Positions 54,307 through 63,080 of a DNA stretch of 64,000 nucleotides are shown one piece after another. The translations under genes were made by a program, and so were the position numbers. This DNA is from Methylibium rhizosphaerae (GTDB taxonomy: Bacteria; Pseudomonadota; Gammaproteobacteria; Burkholderiales; Burkholderiaceae_C), in contig NZ_SWAR01000034.1 in assembly GCF_006386545.1 (NCBI RefSeq), positions 1 through 64,000 on the forward strand, read 5' to 3'. Below the pieces are notes generated by a model. That model saw only the letters and a program-made list of their open reading frames with translations, was not told the origin of the DNA and made no database searches. Numbering within the stretch: position 1 is the first letter of the stretch; each line of letters opens with the position of its first letter.

Positions 54307-55517
54307 GTGCGCTCGGGCCGCTTCCAGCCGAAGAACTTCTCGACGTCGGCGCGCCTGGCCAGGGTGTCGGCCTCGCCCAGCGCGATGAGTTCGCGGGTGT
54401 AGCTCGCCTCGAACAGCAGGTAGCTGGCCAGCGCCGCGCCGCGCGCGGTCGCGCCTTCGCCCGACACACCCAGCGCGCGCAGCATGCCGCGGATCGCCGG
54501 CGGCAGGTCCTGCAAGTGCCTGGCGGCGATGTCGTCGAGCCGCTCGCTCGGAGCGATCACCAGCACGTCGATCGGCCGCAGTGCCGTCTTGGCGCGCGCC
54601 TCGGCGCTCAGCAGCGACAGCGTGTTGTTGATGCGCTGCAGGCGCTCCACGTCCACCGCCAGCGCATCGAGAAAGATGTTCGACAGCGTGTGCCCGGCGA
54701 TCTGCGCCACGTTGGGGTATTCGCTGCGCACCGGCCGGCGCCCCGGTGGCTCCTGCAGGCGACCGGCACCAATGACGAGAATGCGCTCGGCCCCCAGGTG
54801 CACCGCCGGAGAGATGGGCGCGGCCTGGCGCATCGAGCCGTCGCCGAAGTATTCCCAGCTGCCCTGCAGCGGCAGCTCCACCGCCGGAAAGACGAACGGA
54901 ATGGCCGACGAGGCCAGCAGGTGCGGCGTGGTGATGGTGTCGCGCACGGCGATGCGCTGCGAACGCGTCCACGGCTCGATGTCGTGCACCGCGTCGTAGA
55001 AGGTCACGTGTTCGCCCGAGGTGTAGCTCGAGGCGGTGACCGCCAGCGCCTGCAGGTGGCCGCCCTGCATGACCTCGGGGATGCGCTGCAGCGGTACCAG
55101 GTCGCGCAGCAGCGCCTCGAGTGGCGTGTTGTCGAGGAAGGACCGGGGCCGTGCACGCCGCCAGCGCGCCAGCGCCCAGCCGACCGAAAACATGGTGAGC
55201 CACTTGGCGCCGGTGCGGATGACGCCGAACGAGTCGGCCCGGTACACCTGGTCGGCATGGAAGTTCATCCACACCGAACTCAGCCGCTCGACCGATTTCT
55301 CGAAGTAGTCGGCGCCGCAGGCCAGCGCCGCGGCATTGATGGCCCCGGCCGAAGTGCCGGCGATCACCGGGAAGGGGTTGCCGGCGCGCACTGCGCGGCA
55401 ATGCCGCTTGATGCGGGCGATGGCCCGCAGCACCCCCACCTGGTAGGCGGCGCGTGCGCCGCCGCCGGTGAGGATCAGGCCAGTGGTGAGGTTGGAAGGG
55501 CTGCTGTCGTTCACCAT
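54207..55517 (-). CDS. Patatin-like phospholipase
   Basis: A 436-aa lipid acyl hydrolase. The oxyanion loop is [19 protein letters not shown] (about 15-33), the nucleophile Ser lies in [13 protein letters not shown] (about 52-64), and the catalytic Asp is in [20 protein letters not shown]. Residues 300-400 form a C-terminal region found in bacterial patatins of the RssA/YjjU kind. The last about 33 residues are Pro/Ala-rich with repeated SMPAPL/TMPAPL units and overlap the HhH gene. The substrate is unknown. Confidence 0.9.
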   Translation of the reverse strand: MVNDSSPSNLTTGLILTGGGARAAYQVGVLRAIARIKRHCRAVRAGNPFPVIAGTSAGAINAAALACGADYFEKSVERLSSVWMNFHADQVYRADSFGVIRTGAKWLTMFSVGWALARWRRARPRSFLDNTPLEALLRDLVPLQRIPEVMQGGHLQALAVTASSYTSGEHVTFYDAVHDIEPWTRSQRIAVRDTITTPHLLASSAIPFVFPAVELPLQGSWEYFGDGSMRQAAPISPAVHLGAERILVIGAGRLQEPPGRRPVRSEYPNVAQIAGHTLSNIFLDALAVDVERLQRINNTLSLLSAEARAKTALRPIDVLVIAPSERLDDIAARHLQDLPPAIRGMLRALGVSGEGATARGAALASYLLFEASYTRELIALGEADTLARRADVEKFFGWKRPERTQRGADAGASGDSMPAPLDTMPAPLTVSPAFDN

Positions 55518-55545
55518 GCGGCCAGTGTAGGGACGCCCAGACGCA

Positions 55546-55572
55546 AACGGCTCGGGATCAGCCCGAGCCGTT
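55546..55572 (-). terminator. Hairpin downstream of the His/Lys-rich secreted protein gene
   Basis: Perfect 11-bp arms AACGGCTCGGG/CCCGAGCCGTT with loop ATCAG. TTT follows the stem on the minus strand, 26 bases after the stop at 55599. Confidence 0.6.
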
Positions 55573-55598
55573 GTGCAGTATGGGCGGGCCGGGACGCT

Positions 55599-56009
55599 TC
55601 AGTCCTTGCCGTGGCCCTTGCCGTGGCCGTGGCCCTTGTCCTTGTGCTTCGAGCCCCCGTGGTCGCCGCCCTTGTGCCGCGGCGCGTAGTGCTCGTTGTA
55701 CCAACCCTCCTGCACGAAATAGACGCGCCTGTTGCACGCGCCGTACTTGCCGCAGTGCTTCGCCCAATTCTTGGCGTGCCCAGGAGGCACATGCATGTAG
55801 ATCGGTGCGCTCTGCATCACCACCGGGGTCTGCTGGATCACCACCGGCTGCGGAAAGATCAGCGCCGGCGGCTGCGGCACGTTGCCGATGTCGATGCGGC
55901 CGTACAGGCCCGGCTGGTTGACCGACACGGACACGCCGACGTTGGTCTGCGCCATGGCGGGAGCCACGGCAGCCGCGGCCAGCAAAAGGGCGAAAGCTTG
56001 CTTCTTCAT
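55599..56009 (-). CDS. Small secreted protein with a His/Lys/Gly-rich tail
   Basis: The 136-aa protein from ATG 56009 (AAGGAC ribosome-binding site) has a signal peptide (MKKQAFALLLAAAAVAPAMAQ). A proline-rich middle contains GRIDIGNVPQPPALIFPQP, and a cysteine-containing segment follows (VPPGHAKNWAKHCGKYGACN). The tail repeats K/H/G (KHKDKGHGHGKGHGKD). I recall similar uncharacterised proteins in Burkholderiales. The tail could bind metal or nucleic acid, but this is not shown. Confidence 0.75.
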   Translation of the reverse strand: MKKQAFALLLAAAAVAPAMAQTNVGVSVSVNQPGLYGRIDIGNVPQPPALIFPQPVVIQQTPVVMQSAPIYMHVPPGHAKNWAKHCGKYGACNRRVYFVQEGWYNEHYAPRHKGGDHGGSKHKDKGHGHGKGHGKD

Positions 56010-56129
56010 GAACGGTCCTTCAGTGGGAACACGCAGTTTCAACGTCTCGGGCGACCAGGCCGCCGACAAGAGTGGGCAATTTTCCCATCTTTACCGGTAG
56101 CAAAAGTGTCAGCAGACGTGTCGGAGCGG

Positions 56130-59100
56130 TTATTCGTAGACGACCACGGCCGACTGTCCGTGAGATCCGTCACGCCAGCGTGCCAATGCCGCATCGCTTG
56201 GGAAGAAGCGTGATTCTTCGCCCAGGTCGAGTTCCCCCTGGGCGGCGAGCACCGGGTTCCTGCGCTCCAGCAGCAGCCGCACCGGCAGGCCCTGCACCAG
56301 GTCGCCCTGCTCGGTGTTCTGCCGCCGCGGCGGAAACTCCCTCAGCAGATCGGCCACCGGCGGCGCCTTGCCGTTGACCGCCACCCGCAGGTAGCGGCCG
56401 AAGCGGCAGCGCGAGGTGCCCAGGTCCCAGGCCTGCTGGACGTTGAGCCGCAGGCCGCCCGAAAAGCGGTCGGGCTGCACCTTGCCCTGCACGATCAGCA
56501 GTTCGTCGTCCTTCCAGAGCTCCTTGTTGGCGTTGATCAGCTCCTCGTTGGCCACCGCCTCGATCACGTCGGTCTTGTCGTCGAGCTTGAAGATCGCCAC
56601 ACGCCCGCGCTGCCCGTTGACGAAGCGCAGGTCGCTCACGATGCCGGCCATCATCTGCGGCTCGCGGCTGTCGACCAGGTCGGCGATCTTTCGCCTGGCG
56701 AACTGCCGCACCTCGGGCTCGTATTCGTCGAACAGGTGGCCCGAGAGATAGAAGCCGATGGCCGTCTTCTCGTGGGTGAGCCGCTCCTTGATGCTCCACG
56801 GCGCCACCGGCACGAGCTCCGGCTCCTGCGTCGACGAGCCGTGGCCGCCGCTGTCGCCGAAGTCGAACAGGCCGCCCTGGTCGGCATGCGCGGCCTGGGT
56901 GTCGGCGTAGTCGAAGCCCAGCGAGATGCTGGCCAGCAGCGCAGCGCGGTCGGGCTGCAGCGCATCGAACGCCCCGCCCTTGACCAGCGCCTCGACCACG
57001 CGCTTGTTGACGCGGCTGCGATCGATGCGGGCGCAGAAGTCGAAGAAGCTGCGGAACGGGCCGCCCTGGCTGCGCACCTCGACGATGGACTCGATGGCGC
57101 CCTGCCCCGTGCCCTTGATGGCGCCCAGGCCATAGCGCACCACCTTGTCGCCCACCGGCTCGAAGCGGTAGGTGCCGGTGTTGATGTTCGGCGGCTCGAA
57201 GGTGAGCCCGAGCGCCACCGCGTCGTCATGGAAGATCTTGAGCTTGTCGGTGTCGTCGATCGCGACGCTCATGTTGGCCGCGGTGAATTCGGACGGGTAG
57301 TGCGCCTTCAGCCAGGCCGTGTGATACGCCAGCAGCGCATAGGCCGCCGCATGCGACTTGTTGAAGCCGTAGCCCGCGAACTTCTCCATCAAGTCGAAGA
57401 TCTCGTTGGCGAGGTCCGCGTTGATGTCGTTCTTGGCCGCACCTTCGGCGAACAGCACCCGGTGCTTGGCCATCTCCTCGGCCTTCTTCTTGCCCATGGC
57501 GCGGCGCAGCAGGTCGGCGCCGCCGAGCGAGTAGCCGCCCAGGCGCTGGGCGACCTGCATCACCTGCTCCTGGTAGACCATGATCCCGTAAGTCTCTTCC
57601 AGCACCTCCTTCATCAGCGGGTGCGGATAGGTCACCTCTTCCTTGCCGTGCTTGCGGGCGCAGAAGCTGGGGATCAGGTCCATCGGGCCCGGCCGGTACA
57701 GAGCCACCAGCGCGATGATGTCCTCGAACACGCTGGGTTTCGCGTCGCGCAGCATGCCCTGCATGCCGCGGCTTTCCAGCTGGAACACCGCCACCGTCTT
57801 GCCTTCGGAGAGCAGCCGGTAGGTGGCCCGGTCGTTGAGCGGCAGCTTCTCGAAGGCGAAGTCCTTCCGGTCCGCATGCCGGGCGACGATGAACTCCTTC
57901 GCCATCTCGAGGATGGTGAGAGTGGCCAGGCCCAGGAAGTCGAACTTCACCAGGCCGATGGCCTCGACATCGTCCTTGTCGTACTGGCTCACCGCCGAGT
58001 CGCTGCCGGGCTGCATGTACAGCGGGCAGAAGTCGGTGATCTTGCCCGGCGCGATGAGCACGCCGCCGGCATGCATGCCGATGTTGCGCACCATGCCCTC
58101 GACCTTCTCGGCCAGCGCCAGCAGCTCGGCCACCTCTTCCTCGGCTGCCTCGCGCTGCTCGATCTCGGGCGCCTCCTTGCGCGCGTAGATCACGCCGGAG
58201 TCGGGGTTGTCGCCCGGTCGCTTCAAGGTGACGGTCTTGCCGGGCGGCGCAGGAATGAGCTTGGCGATGCTGTCGACGTGGCCGTAGCCCATGCCGAGCA
58301 CCCGGCCCACGTCGCGCAGCGCGGCCTTGGCGGCCATGGTGCCGAAGGTGGCGATCTGGCTCACCGCCTCGCGGCCGTACTTGTCCTTGACGTAGTCGAT
58401 CACCCGGTCGCGGTTGGCCTGGCAGAAGTCGATGTCGAAGTCGGGCATCGACACCCGTTCCGGATTCAGGAAGCGCTCGAACAGCAGGTTGTAGCGCAGC
58501 GGGTCGAGGTCGGTGATCTTCAGCGCATAGGCCACCAGCGAACCGGCGCCCGAACCCCGCCCCGGGCCCACCGGGCAGCCGTTGTTCTTGGCCCAGTTGA
58601 TGAAGTCCGCCACGATCAGGAAGTAGCCCGGGAAGCCCATCTTCAGGATCGTGCTGATCTCGAAGTCCAGGCGTTCCACGTAGCGCGGGCGCTGCTGCTC
58701 GCGCTCCGCCTCGTCGGGATACAGGTGCACCATCCGCTCGTTCAGGCCCTCGTGCGAAAGCTGGCGGAAGTAGTCCTCCATCGGCATGCGCGTGCCGTCG
58801 GCCAGCAGCGGCGTCGGGAAGTTGGGCAGCTGCGGCTTGCCCAGCGTGAGCTTCAGGTTGCAGCGCTGCGCGATCAGTTCGGTGTTGGCCACTGCCGACG
58901 GCAGGTCGGCAAACAGCGCGCACATCTGCTCCTGCGTCTTGAAATACTGCTCGCGCGAGAAGCGCTTGACGCGGCGCGGGTTGGTGAGGGTTTCGCCTTC
59001 GGCGATGCAGGTGCGCGCCTCGTGCGCCTCGAAGTCGTCGGGCGTCTGGAACTGCACCGGGTGGGTGGCCACCACCGGCAGCTGCAGCCGCGCCGCCAGC

Positions 59101-59660
59101 GGCACGGCTGCCCGCACATGGGTTTCGTTGCTGGCCAGCCCGGCGCGCTGGATCTCGATGTAGAAGCGTTGCGGGAACAGCGCGGCGAGCTTCTGCGCCG
59201 CCGCCTCGGCGCGTGCGGCGTCGCCGGCCAGCAGCGCACGGCCCACGGCGCCCAGGTCGGCGCCCGACAGCGCGATGAGCCCCTTGCTGTAGCGCTCCAG
59301 CCATTCCCAGCGGATGTTGGCCTGGGCCCTCTGCACCCCCTGCGTCCAGCCGAGCGCGAGCAGCTCCGACAGGTTGTTGTACCCGTCGATGTTCTGGATC
59401 AGCAGCAGCAGCCGGCTCGGGTGCTTGTCACCGCCTTCGGGTTCCATCAGCACGTCGGCGCCGATCACCGGCTTCACGCCGGCCTTGCGCGCGGCGCTGT
59501 AGAACTTGACGGCGCCGAACAGGTTGTTCAGGTCGGTGAGCGCCAACGCCGGCTGGCGGTCAGCCGCGGCGGCATCGACCACGTCGTCGATGCGCAGGGT
59601 GCCGTCGACGACGGAAAACTCGGTGTGGGTGCGCAGGTGGACAAAAGGCATGGGCGGCAT
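56130..59660 (-). CDS. dnaE: DNA polymerase III alpha subunit
   Basis: The replicative polymerase. The protein is 1176 aa from 59660, or 1173 aa from the more typical second Met (59651, MPFVHLRTHTEFSVVDG). An N-terminal PHP domain is followed by the C-family polymerase core with catalytic acids in RVSMPDFDIDFCQ and GPGRGSGAGSLVAYAL. A helix-hairpin-helix (GYGFNKSHAAAYALLAYHTA) and an OB-fold region (about 980-1070, MMAGIVSDLRFVNGQRGRVA) follow. Length and conservation indicate DnaE1, not the ImuB-linked DnaE2. Confidence 0.97.
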   Translation of the reverse strand: MPPMPFVHLRTHTEFSVVDGTLRIDDVVDAAAADRQPALALTDLNNLFGAVKFYSAARKAGVKPVIGADVLMEPEGGDKHPSRLLLLIQNIDGYNNLSELLALGWTQGVQRAQANIRWEWLERYSKGLIALSGADLGAVGRALLAGDAARAEAAAQKLAALFPQRFYIEIQRAGLASNETHVRAAVPLAARLQLPVVATHPVQFQTPDDFEAHEARTCIAEGETLTNPRRVKRFSREQYFKTQEQMCALFADLPSAVANTELIAQRCNLKLTLGKPQLPNFPTPLLADGTRMPMEDYFRQLSHEGLNERMVHLYPDEAEREQQRPRYVERLDFEISTILKMGFPGYFLIVADFINWAKNNGCPVGPGRGSGAGSLVAYALKITDLDPLRYNLLFERFLNPERVSMPDFDIDFCQANRDRVIDYVKDKYGREAVSQIATFGTMAAKAALRDVGRVLGMGYGHVDSIAKLIPAPPGKTVTLKRPGDNPDSGVIYARKEAPEIEQREAAEEEVAELLALAEKVEGMVRNIGMHAGGVLIAPGKITDFCPLYMQPGSDSAVSQYDKDDVEAIGLVKFDFLGLATLTILEMAKEFIVARHADRKDFAFEKLPLNDRATYRLLSEGKTVAVFQLESRGMQGMLRDAKPSVFEDIIALVALYRPGPMDLIPSFCARKHGKEEVTYPHPLMKEVLEETYGIMVYQEQVMQVAQRLGGYSLGGADLLRRAMGKKKAEEMAKHRVLFAEGAAKNDINADLANEIFDLMEKFAGYGFNKSHAAAYALLAYHTAWLKAHYPSEFTAANMSVAIDDTDKLKIFHDDAVALGLTFEPPNINTGTYRFEPVGDKVVRYGLGAIKGTGQGAIESIVEVRSQGGPFRSFFDFCARIDRSRVNKRVVEALVKGGAFDALQPDRAALLASISLGFDYADTQAAHADQGGLFDFGDSGGHGSSTQEPELVPVAPWSIKERLTHEKTAIGFYLSGHLFDEYEPEVRQFARRKIADLVDSREPQMMAGIVSDLRFVNGQRGRVAIFKLDDKTDVIEAVANEELINANKELWKDDELLIVQGKVQPDRFSGGLRLNVQQAWDLGTSRCRFGRYLRVAVNGKAPPVADLLREFPPRRQNTEQGDLVQGLPVRLLLERRNPVLAAQGELDLGEESRFFPSDAALARWRDGSHGQSAVVVYE

Positions 59661-59717
59661 TGTAGGAAGCTGGCCACGCCCCGCCCGCTGCGGCGCGGGC
59701 CCGCACTGTTCACCGCT

Positions 59718-60101
59718 TCACGCGATGTCTTGGTGGATGCAAAGAAAGTTGCCTTCCGTGTCCTTGAACCAGGCGGCCTTCTCGGCGCCCAGCACGCACA
59801 CGTGGTTCACCGTCTTGAAGTCGGGGAAGTCGTAGTCCTCGAACACCACGCCCCTGGCCTTCAGCGCCGCGATGGCGGCGTCGATGTCCTGCACCTGGAA
59901 ACTCACCGCCGTGTGCTCCGCCTTGGTGCCCTCGGGCTTGGGGAACAGCGCCAGCGTGGCGCCGCCCGCGCAGCGGTAGGCGAACTTGCCGTCGGCCTTC
60001 AGCCCGCCGGCCACGAAGCCGAGCCTGTTCTCGTAGAAGTCGCGCGCGCGTGCCATGTCGATGACCGGCAGCATGGTGGTGACAGGGGCGGTGGCGAGCA
60101 T
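59718..60101 (-). CDS. VOC-family protein (glyoxalase-like)
   Basis: A 127-aa VOC protein. It has TTMLPVIDMARARDFYENRLGF at the N-terminus, HTAVSFQVQDIDAAIAAL in the middle and AAWFKDTEGNFLCIHQ at the C-terminus, the usual glutathione-transferase/dioxygenase fold. The likely metal residues are only partly conserved, as in many non-enzymatic or uncharacterised members. It is divergent from trhO. Confidence 0.88.
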   Translation of the reverse strand: MLATAPVTTMLPVIDMARARDFYENRLGFVAGGLKADGKFAYRCAGGATLALFPKPEGTKAEHTAVSFQVQDIDAAIAALKARGVVFEDYDFPDFKTVNHVCVLGAEKAAWFKDTEGNFLCIHQDIA

Positions 60102-60160
60102 GGCGGTCTCCTGCGGTGTGCTCCAAAGATAGCCACCCGGGCGCTTTCTACAATGCGCGC

Positions 60161-60922
60161 GTGCCCGCCATCCTCAACATCGCCGCCTACAAGTTCGTCA
60201 CGCTGCCCGACCTGCAGACGCTGCGCGAACGCCTGCTCGACACCGCCCTCGCCCTGAGCCTGAAGGGCACCATCCTGCTGGCCGAAGAAGGCATCAACCT
60301 CTTCCTGGCCGGCGCGCCGGGCGAGGTGCGCCGCTTCCTCGACACCTTGCATGCCGACACGCGCTTCGCCGATCTCGAAGTGAAGGAAAGCTGGTCGGAG
60401 CACCAGCCCTTCAGGCGCATGCTGGTCAAGTGCAAGCGCGAGATCATCCGGATGAACCACCCGGCGATACGCCCGGAAAGCGGCCGGGCGCCTTCAGTGG
60501 ACGCCGCCACGCTGGCGCGCTGGCTCGACGCCGGCCATGACGACGAAGGCCGGGAAGTCGTGATGCTCGACACCCGCAACGGCTTCGAGGTCGATGCCGG
60601 AGCCTTCGACCATGCGATCGACTGGCGTCTCGCGAGATTCAGCGACTTCCCGGCAGCCTTGCTGGCCCACAAGAAAGAGCTCGCCGGCAAGACCATCGTC
60701 AGCTACTGCACCGGGGGCATCCGCTGCGAGAAGGCCGCCATCTTCATGCGCGAGGCCGGACTCGAGCACACCCTGCAGCTCGACGGCGGCATCCTCAAGT
60801 ACTTCGAGCAGGTGGGCGGCCGGCACTGGCACGGCGAGTGTTTCGTGTTCGACGAGCGCGAGGGGCTCGACCCCGGCCTGCGGCCTCACTCGGAGGCGAG
60901 CACCGCCAGCACCTCGGAGTGA
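60161..60922 (+). CDS. trhO: tRNA uridine-34 hydroxylase TrhO (rhodanese-like)
   Basis: Oxygen-dependent hydroxylation of uridine 34 in certain tRNAs, the first step to 5-methoxy/carboxymethoxyuridine. The 253-aa protein has an N-terminal acylphosphatase-like domain (AAYKFVTLPDLQTLRERL, GTILLAEEGINLFLAG). The rhodanese domain has the catalytic Cys183 in SYCTGGIRCEKAAIFM. GTG 60161 is preferred because the family starts here; TACAAT ends only 6 bases before it, so the mRNA may be leaderless. The 3' end overlaps the DUF599 gene by 37 bp. Confidence 0.92.
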   Translation: MPAILNIAAYKFVTLPDLQTLRERLLDTALALSLKGTILLAEEGINLFLAGAPGEVRRFLDTLHADTRFADLEVKESWSEHQPFRRMLVKCKREIIRMNHPAIRPESGRAPSVDAATLARWLDAGHDDEGREVVMLDTRNGFEVDAGAFDHAIDWRLARFSDFPAALLAHKKELAGKTIVSYCTGGIRCEKAAIFMREAGLEHTLQLDGGILKYFEQVGGRHWHGECFVFDEREGLDPGLRPHSEASTASTSE

Positions 60923-61596
60923 AATTCGCGCTGGTACAGCACGTACACAACGCCCGCGGTCGCCAGCGCAAACGCCAGCGGCGAGAAGAACCAGCCGACC
61001 GCGGCAAAGCTCATGTAGTAGGCCCGCAGGCCGTCGTTGAAGGTCTCGGCGGCCATGCCCATCACCCGGCCGGCCTTGTCGGCGAACTGCTCGCGCGAGG
61101 CGGCCCCGGCATCGAACTCGGCGTATTCGGGCGCCGAGGCGATGAGCAGCGCGCCGAAGGTGTACTGCCGCATGCTCCAGGTGAAGCGGAAGAAGGCATA
61201 CACGAACACGGCCGTGAGCAGCGCCAGCTTCAGGTCGAACACCATCGCCGAGGTGCGCGCGGCGAACGGCAGGTCGCGCACCAGCTCGCTGGCCTTTTCG
61301 CCGGCGCCCAGCAGCGCCAGCAGGCCGCCGATGATCAGGATGGTGGTGGAGGCGAAGAAGCTCGGGCTGGTGGACAGGTTCTGCACCACCACGCCGTCGA
61401 CCACCCGCACCTCGCGCTTGGTGGTCTGCAGCATCCATTGCCGGCGGATGCGGTTGGTGGCCGCCAGGATGGACGGGCGCACCGTGGCGCGGCGCTTCGC
61501 GAAGTTGGCATAGCCCGCCCAGGCGGCGAAAAACCAAACGAGCGCCAGCCACTCGTACCAGGGCAGCAGGCGGATGAGCAGCAGCACGGTGTTCAT
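60886..61596 (-). CDS. DUF599-family membrane protein
   Basis: A 236-aa inner-membrane protein with about four helices and the family pattern NRIRRQWMLQTTKREVRVVDG and STSPSFFASTTILIIGGLLALLG. The function is unknown. It converges on trhO with a 37-bp overlap and is transcribed in the same direction as the following FMN reductase gene, which begins beyond a 34-bp gap. Confidence 0.9.
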   Translation of the reverse strand: MNTVLLLIRLLPWYEWLALVWFFAAWAGYANFAKRRATVRPSILAATNRIRRQWMLQTTKREVRVVDGVVVQNLSTSPSFFASTTILIIGGLLALLGAGEKASELVRDLPFAARTSAMVFDLKLALLTAVFVYAFFRFTWSMRQYTFGALLIASAPEYAEFDAGAASREQFADKAGRVMGMAAETFNDGLRAYYMSFAAVGWFFSPLAFALATAGVVYVLYQREFHSEVLAVLASE

Positions 61597-61630
61597 GGCG
61601 CGTCACTGTAGCGCCATGCCGCGCCGCGCC

Positions 61631-62236
61631 CTACGGCCTGGCCACGCGCAGGCCGGAGGCCACCTGCAGCAACTGCCGCACGACGCCGGCCACGATCTGC
61701 TGCTGCTTCGGCTCCTTGAGCGCGCCGGCCTCGTCGAAGGCGTTGTGCGCCTGCCCGAGGGCGAACTGCTGCGGCACCACCAGCATGCCGAAGGCCATCG
61801 ACAGGTACTGGCGGGTGAAGTTCAGGCTGCGCAGGCCGCCCAGCGGGCCCGGCGAGCTTGAAAGCAGCCCTGCCGGCTTGAGCGCCGTGGCCGCCAGGCC
61901 GGAGGGCTTGTCGCCTTCGGCCGCCACGCGCGAGAGCCAGTCGAAGGCGTTGATGAACAGCGGCGTCGGAAAGCCGTTGTACTCGGGCGTGACGTACAGC
62001 AGCGCGTCGTGGCTGGCGAACAGGTCGCGCAGCTGGCGGGCGCCATCCGGCGCGCCCTGGCTCGCTTCGAGATCGCCGTCGTACACCGGCATCGCGAGGC
62101 TGCGCAGGTCCACCAGCGTCACCTCCGCGCCGGCCTCGCGCGCCGCATCCGTCGCGGCACGCAGGAGCCTGCCGCTCAAGGCGCCGTTGCGGGAGCTGCC
62201 GGCCATCGCCAGCAGCTTGACGTCGTGGTTGCTCAT
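61631..62236 (-). CDS. NADPH-dependent FMN reductase / quinone reductase
   Basis: A 201-aa flavodoxin-fold protein. The phosphate-binding loop is AMAGSSRNGALSGRLLRAA (about 10-28), and the flavin-contact segment is LLYVTPEYNGFPTPLFINAFDWLSR. It belongs to the NADPH-dependent FMN reductase family (ChrR/YieF/azoreductase-like), which reduces quinones and other electrophiles. It starts 31 bp after the pirin gene, and both lie next to a divergent LysR gene. This arrangement suggests a quinone- or electrophile-response unit. Confidence 0.9.
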   Translation of the reverse strand: MSNHDVKLLAMAGSSRNGALSGRLLRAATDAAREAGAEVTLVDLRSLAMPVYDGDLEASQGAPDGARQLRDLFASHDALLYVTPEYNGFPTPLFINAFDWLSRVAAEGDKPSGLAATALKPAGLLSSSPGPLGGLRSLNFTRQYLSMAFGMLVVPQQFALGQAHNAFDEAGALKEPKQQQIVAGVVRQLLQVASGLRVARP

Positions 62237-62267
62237 CAGTGCCTCCGTCGTTGTGAGTCAGGTTGAA

Positions 62268-62969
62268 TCAGCGTGCGAGATCGAACACCAGCACCTCGGC
62301 CCCCTGCCCGCCCGACAGCTCGACCGACGACTCGCCGGTCAGCTGCAGCGCGTCGCCGGTCTGCAGCGGCCGGCCATTGGCGACCACCGAGCCGCGCGCC
62401 ACGTGCACATAGCCCAGGCGCCGCTCGCCCAGCGAGAGGCTCGCGCGCTCGTCGCCCTCGAACAGGCCGACGTACAGCTTCGCATCGGCATGGAGCTTCA
62501 CCGAGCCGGCCTCGCCTTCGCGCGAGGCCACCAGGGCCAGGCGGCCGCGCTTGGCGCTTTCCGGAAAGTGCTTCTGCTCGTAGCCCGGGGCGACACCGGC
62601 CTCGTCGGGCAGGATCCAGATCTGCAGGAAGTGGGTGGTGTCGTTCGGTGCGTGGTTGAACTCGCTGTGGCGCACCCCGGTACCGGCGCTCATGCGCTGC
62701 ACGTCGCCCGGCTGGATGGTCGCGCCGTTGCCCATGCTGTCCCGGTGGCCGAGGCCGCCTTCGAGCACATAGCTGATGATTTCCATGTCGCGGTGCCCGT
62801 GCGTGCCGAAACCGGTGCCAGGCGCGATGCGGTCCTCGTTGATGACGCGCAGGTTGCCGAAGCCCATGTGGGCCGGGTCGTAGTAGTCGGCGAACGAGAA
62901 GCTGTGGAAGCTCTTGAGCCATCCGTGGTCGGCATAGCCGCGTTCGCTGGACTTGCGCAGAGTGATCAT
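62268..62969 (-). CDS. Pirin-family bicupin protein
   Basis: The 233-aa protein starts at 62969 after AAGGAGC. The N-terminal cupin has the metal ligands in GFGTHGHRDMEIISYVLEGG (His pair) and TGVRHSEFN, with the pirin pattern HSFSFADYYDPAHMGFGNLR. The second cupin is degenerate. Bacterial pirins include quercetin dioxygenases and redox-responsive regulators. Co-transcription with the FMN reductase and divergence from a LysR gene suggest a response to quinones or flavonoid-type compounds. Confidence 0.93.
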   Translation of the reverse strand: MITLRKSSERGYADHGWLKSFHSFSFADYYDPAHMGFGNLRVINEDRIAPGTGFGTHGHRDMEIISYVLEGGLGHRDSMGNGATIQPGDVQRMSAGTGVRHSEFNHAPNDTTHFLQIWILPDEAGVAPGYEQKHFPESAKRGRLALVASREGEAGSVKLHADAKLYVGLFEGDERASLSLGERRLGYVHVARGSVVANGRPLQTGDALQLTGESSVELSGGQGAEVLVFDLAR

Positions 62970-63037
62970 TCGGGCTCCTTTCGTTTGCGCTCTCTCGATG
63001 GAGTCAATGTAGGAGCCACCCCGGCACGCAGGAGCGA

Positions 63038-63054
63038 GATGCCTTGATGGCATC
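63038..63054. promoter_or_regulatory. Candidate LysR operator between pirin and LysR genes
   Basis: GATGCC-TTGAT-GGCATC has perfect 6-bp arms and contains a T-N11-A motif (63040 to 63052). It sits 27 bp before the LysR start, the expected autoregulation position. Confidence 0.5.
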
Positions 63055-63080
63055 ATTCAAAACGCCTCAACGGACGCGAC

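Noticed and set aside
56736-60257. 1173-aa plus-strand frame opposite dnaE
   Set aside because: An antisense shadow of dnaE and the VOC gene; no domain signal, and dnaE motifs are complete on the other strand.
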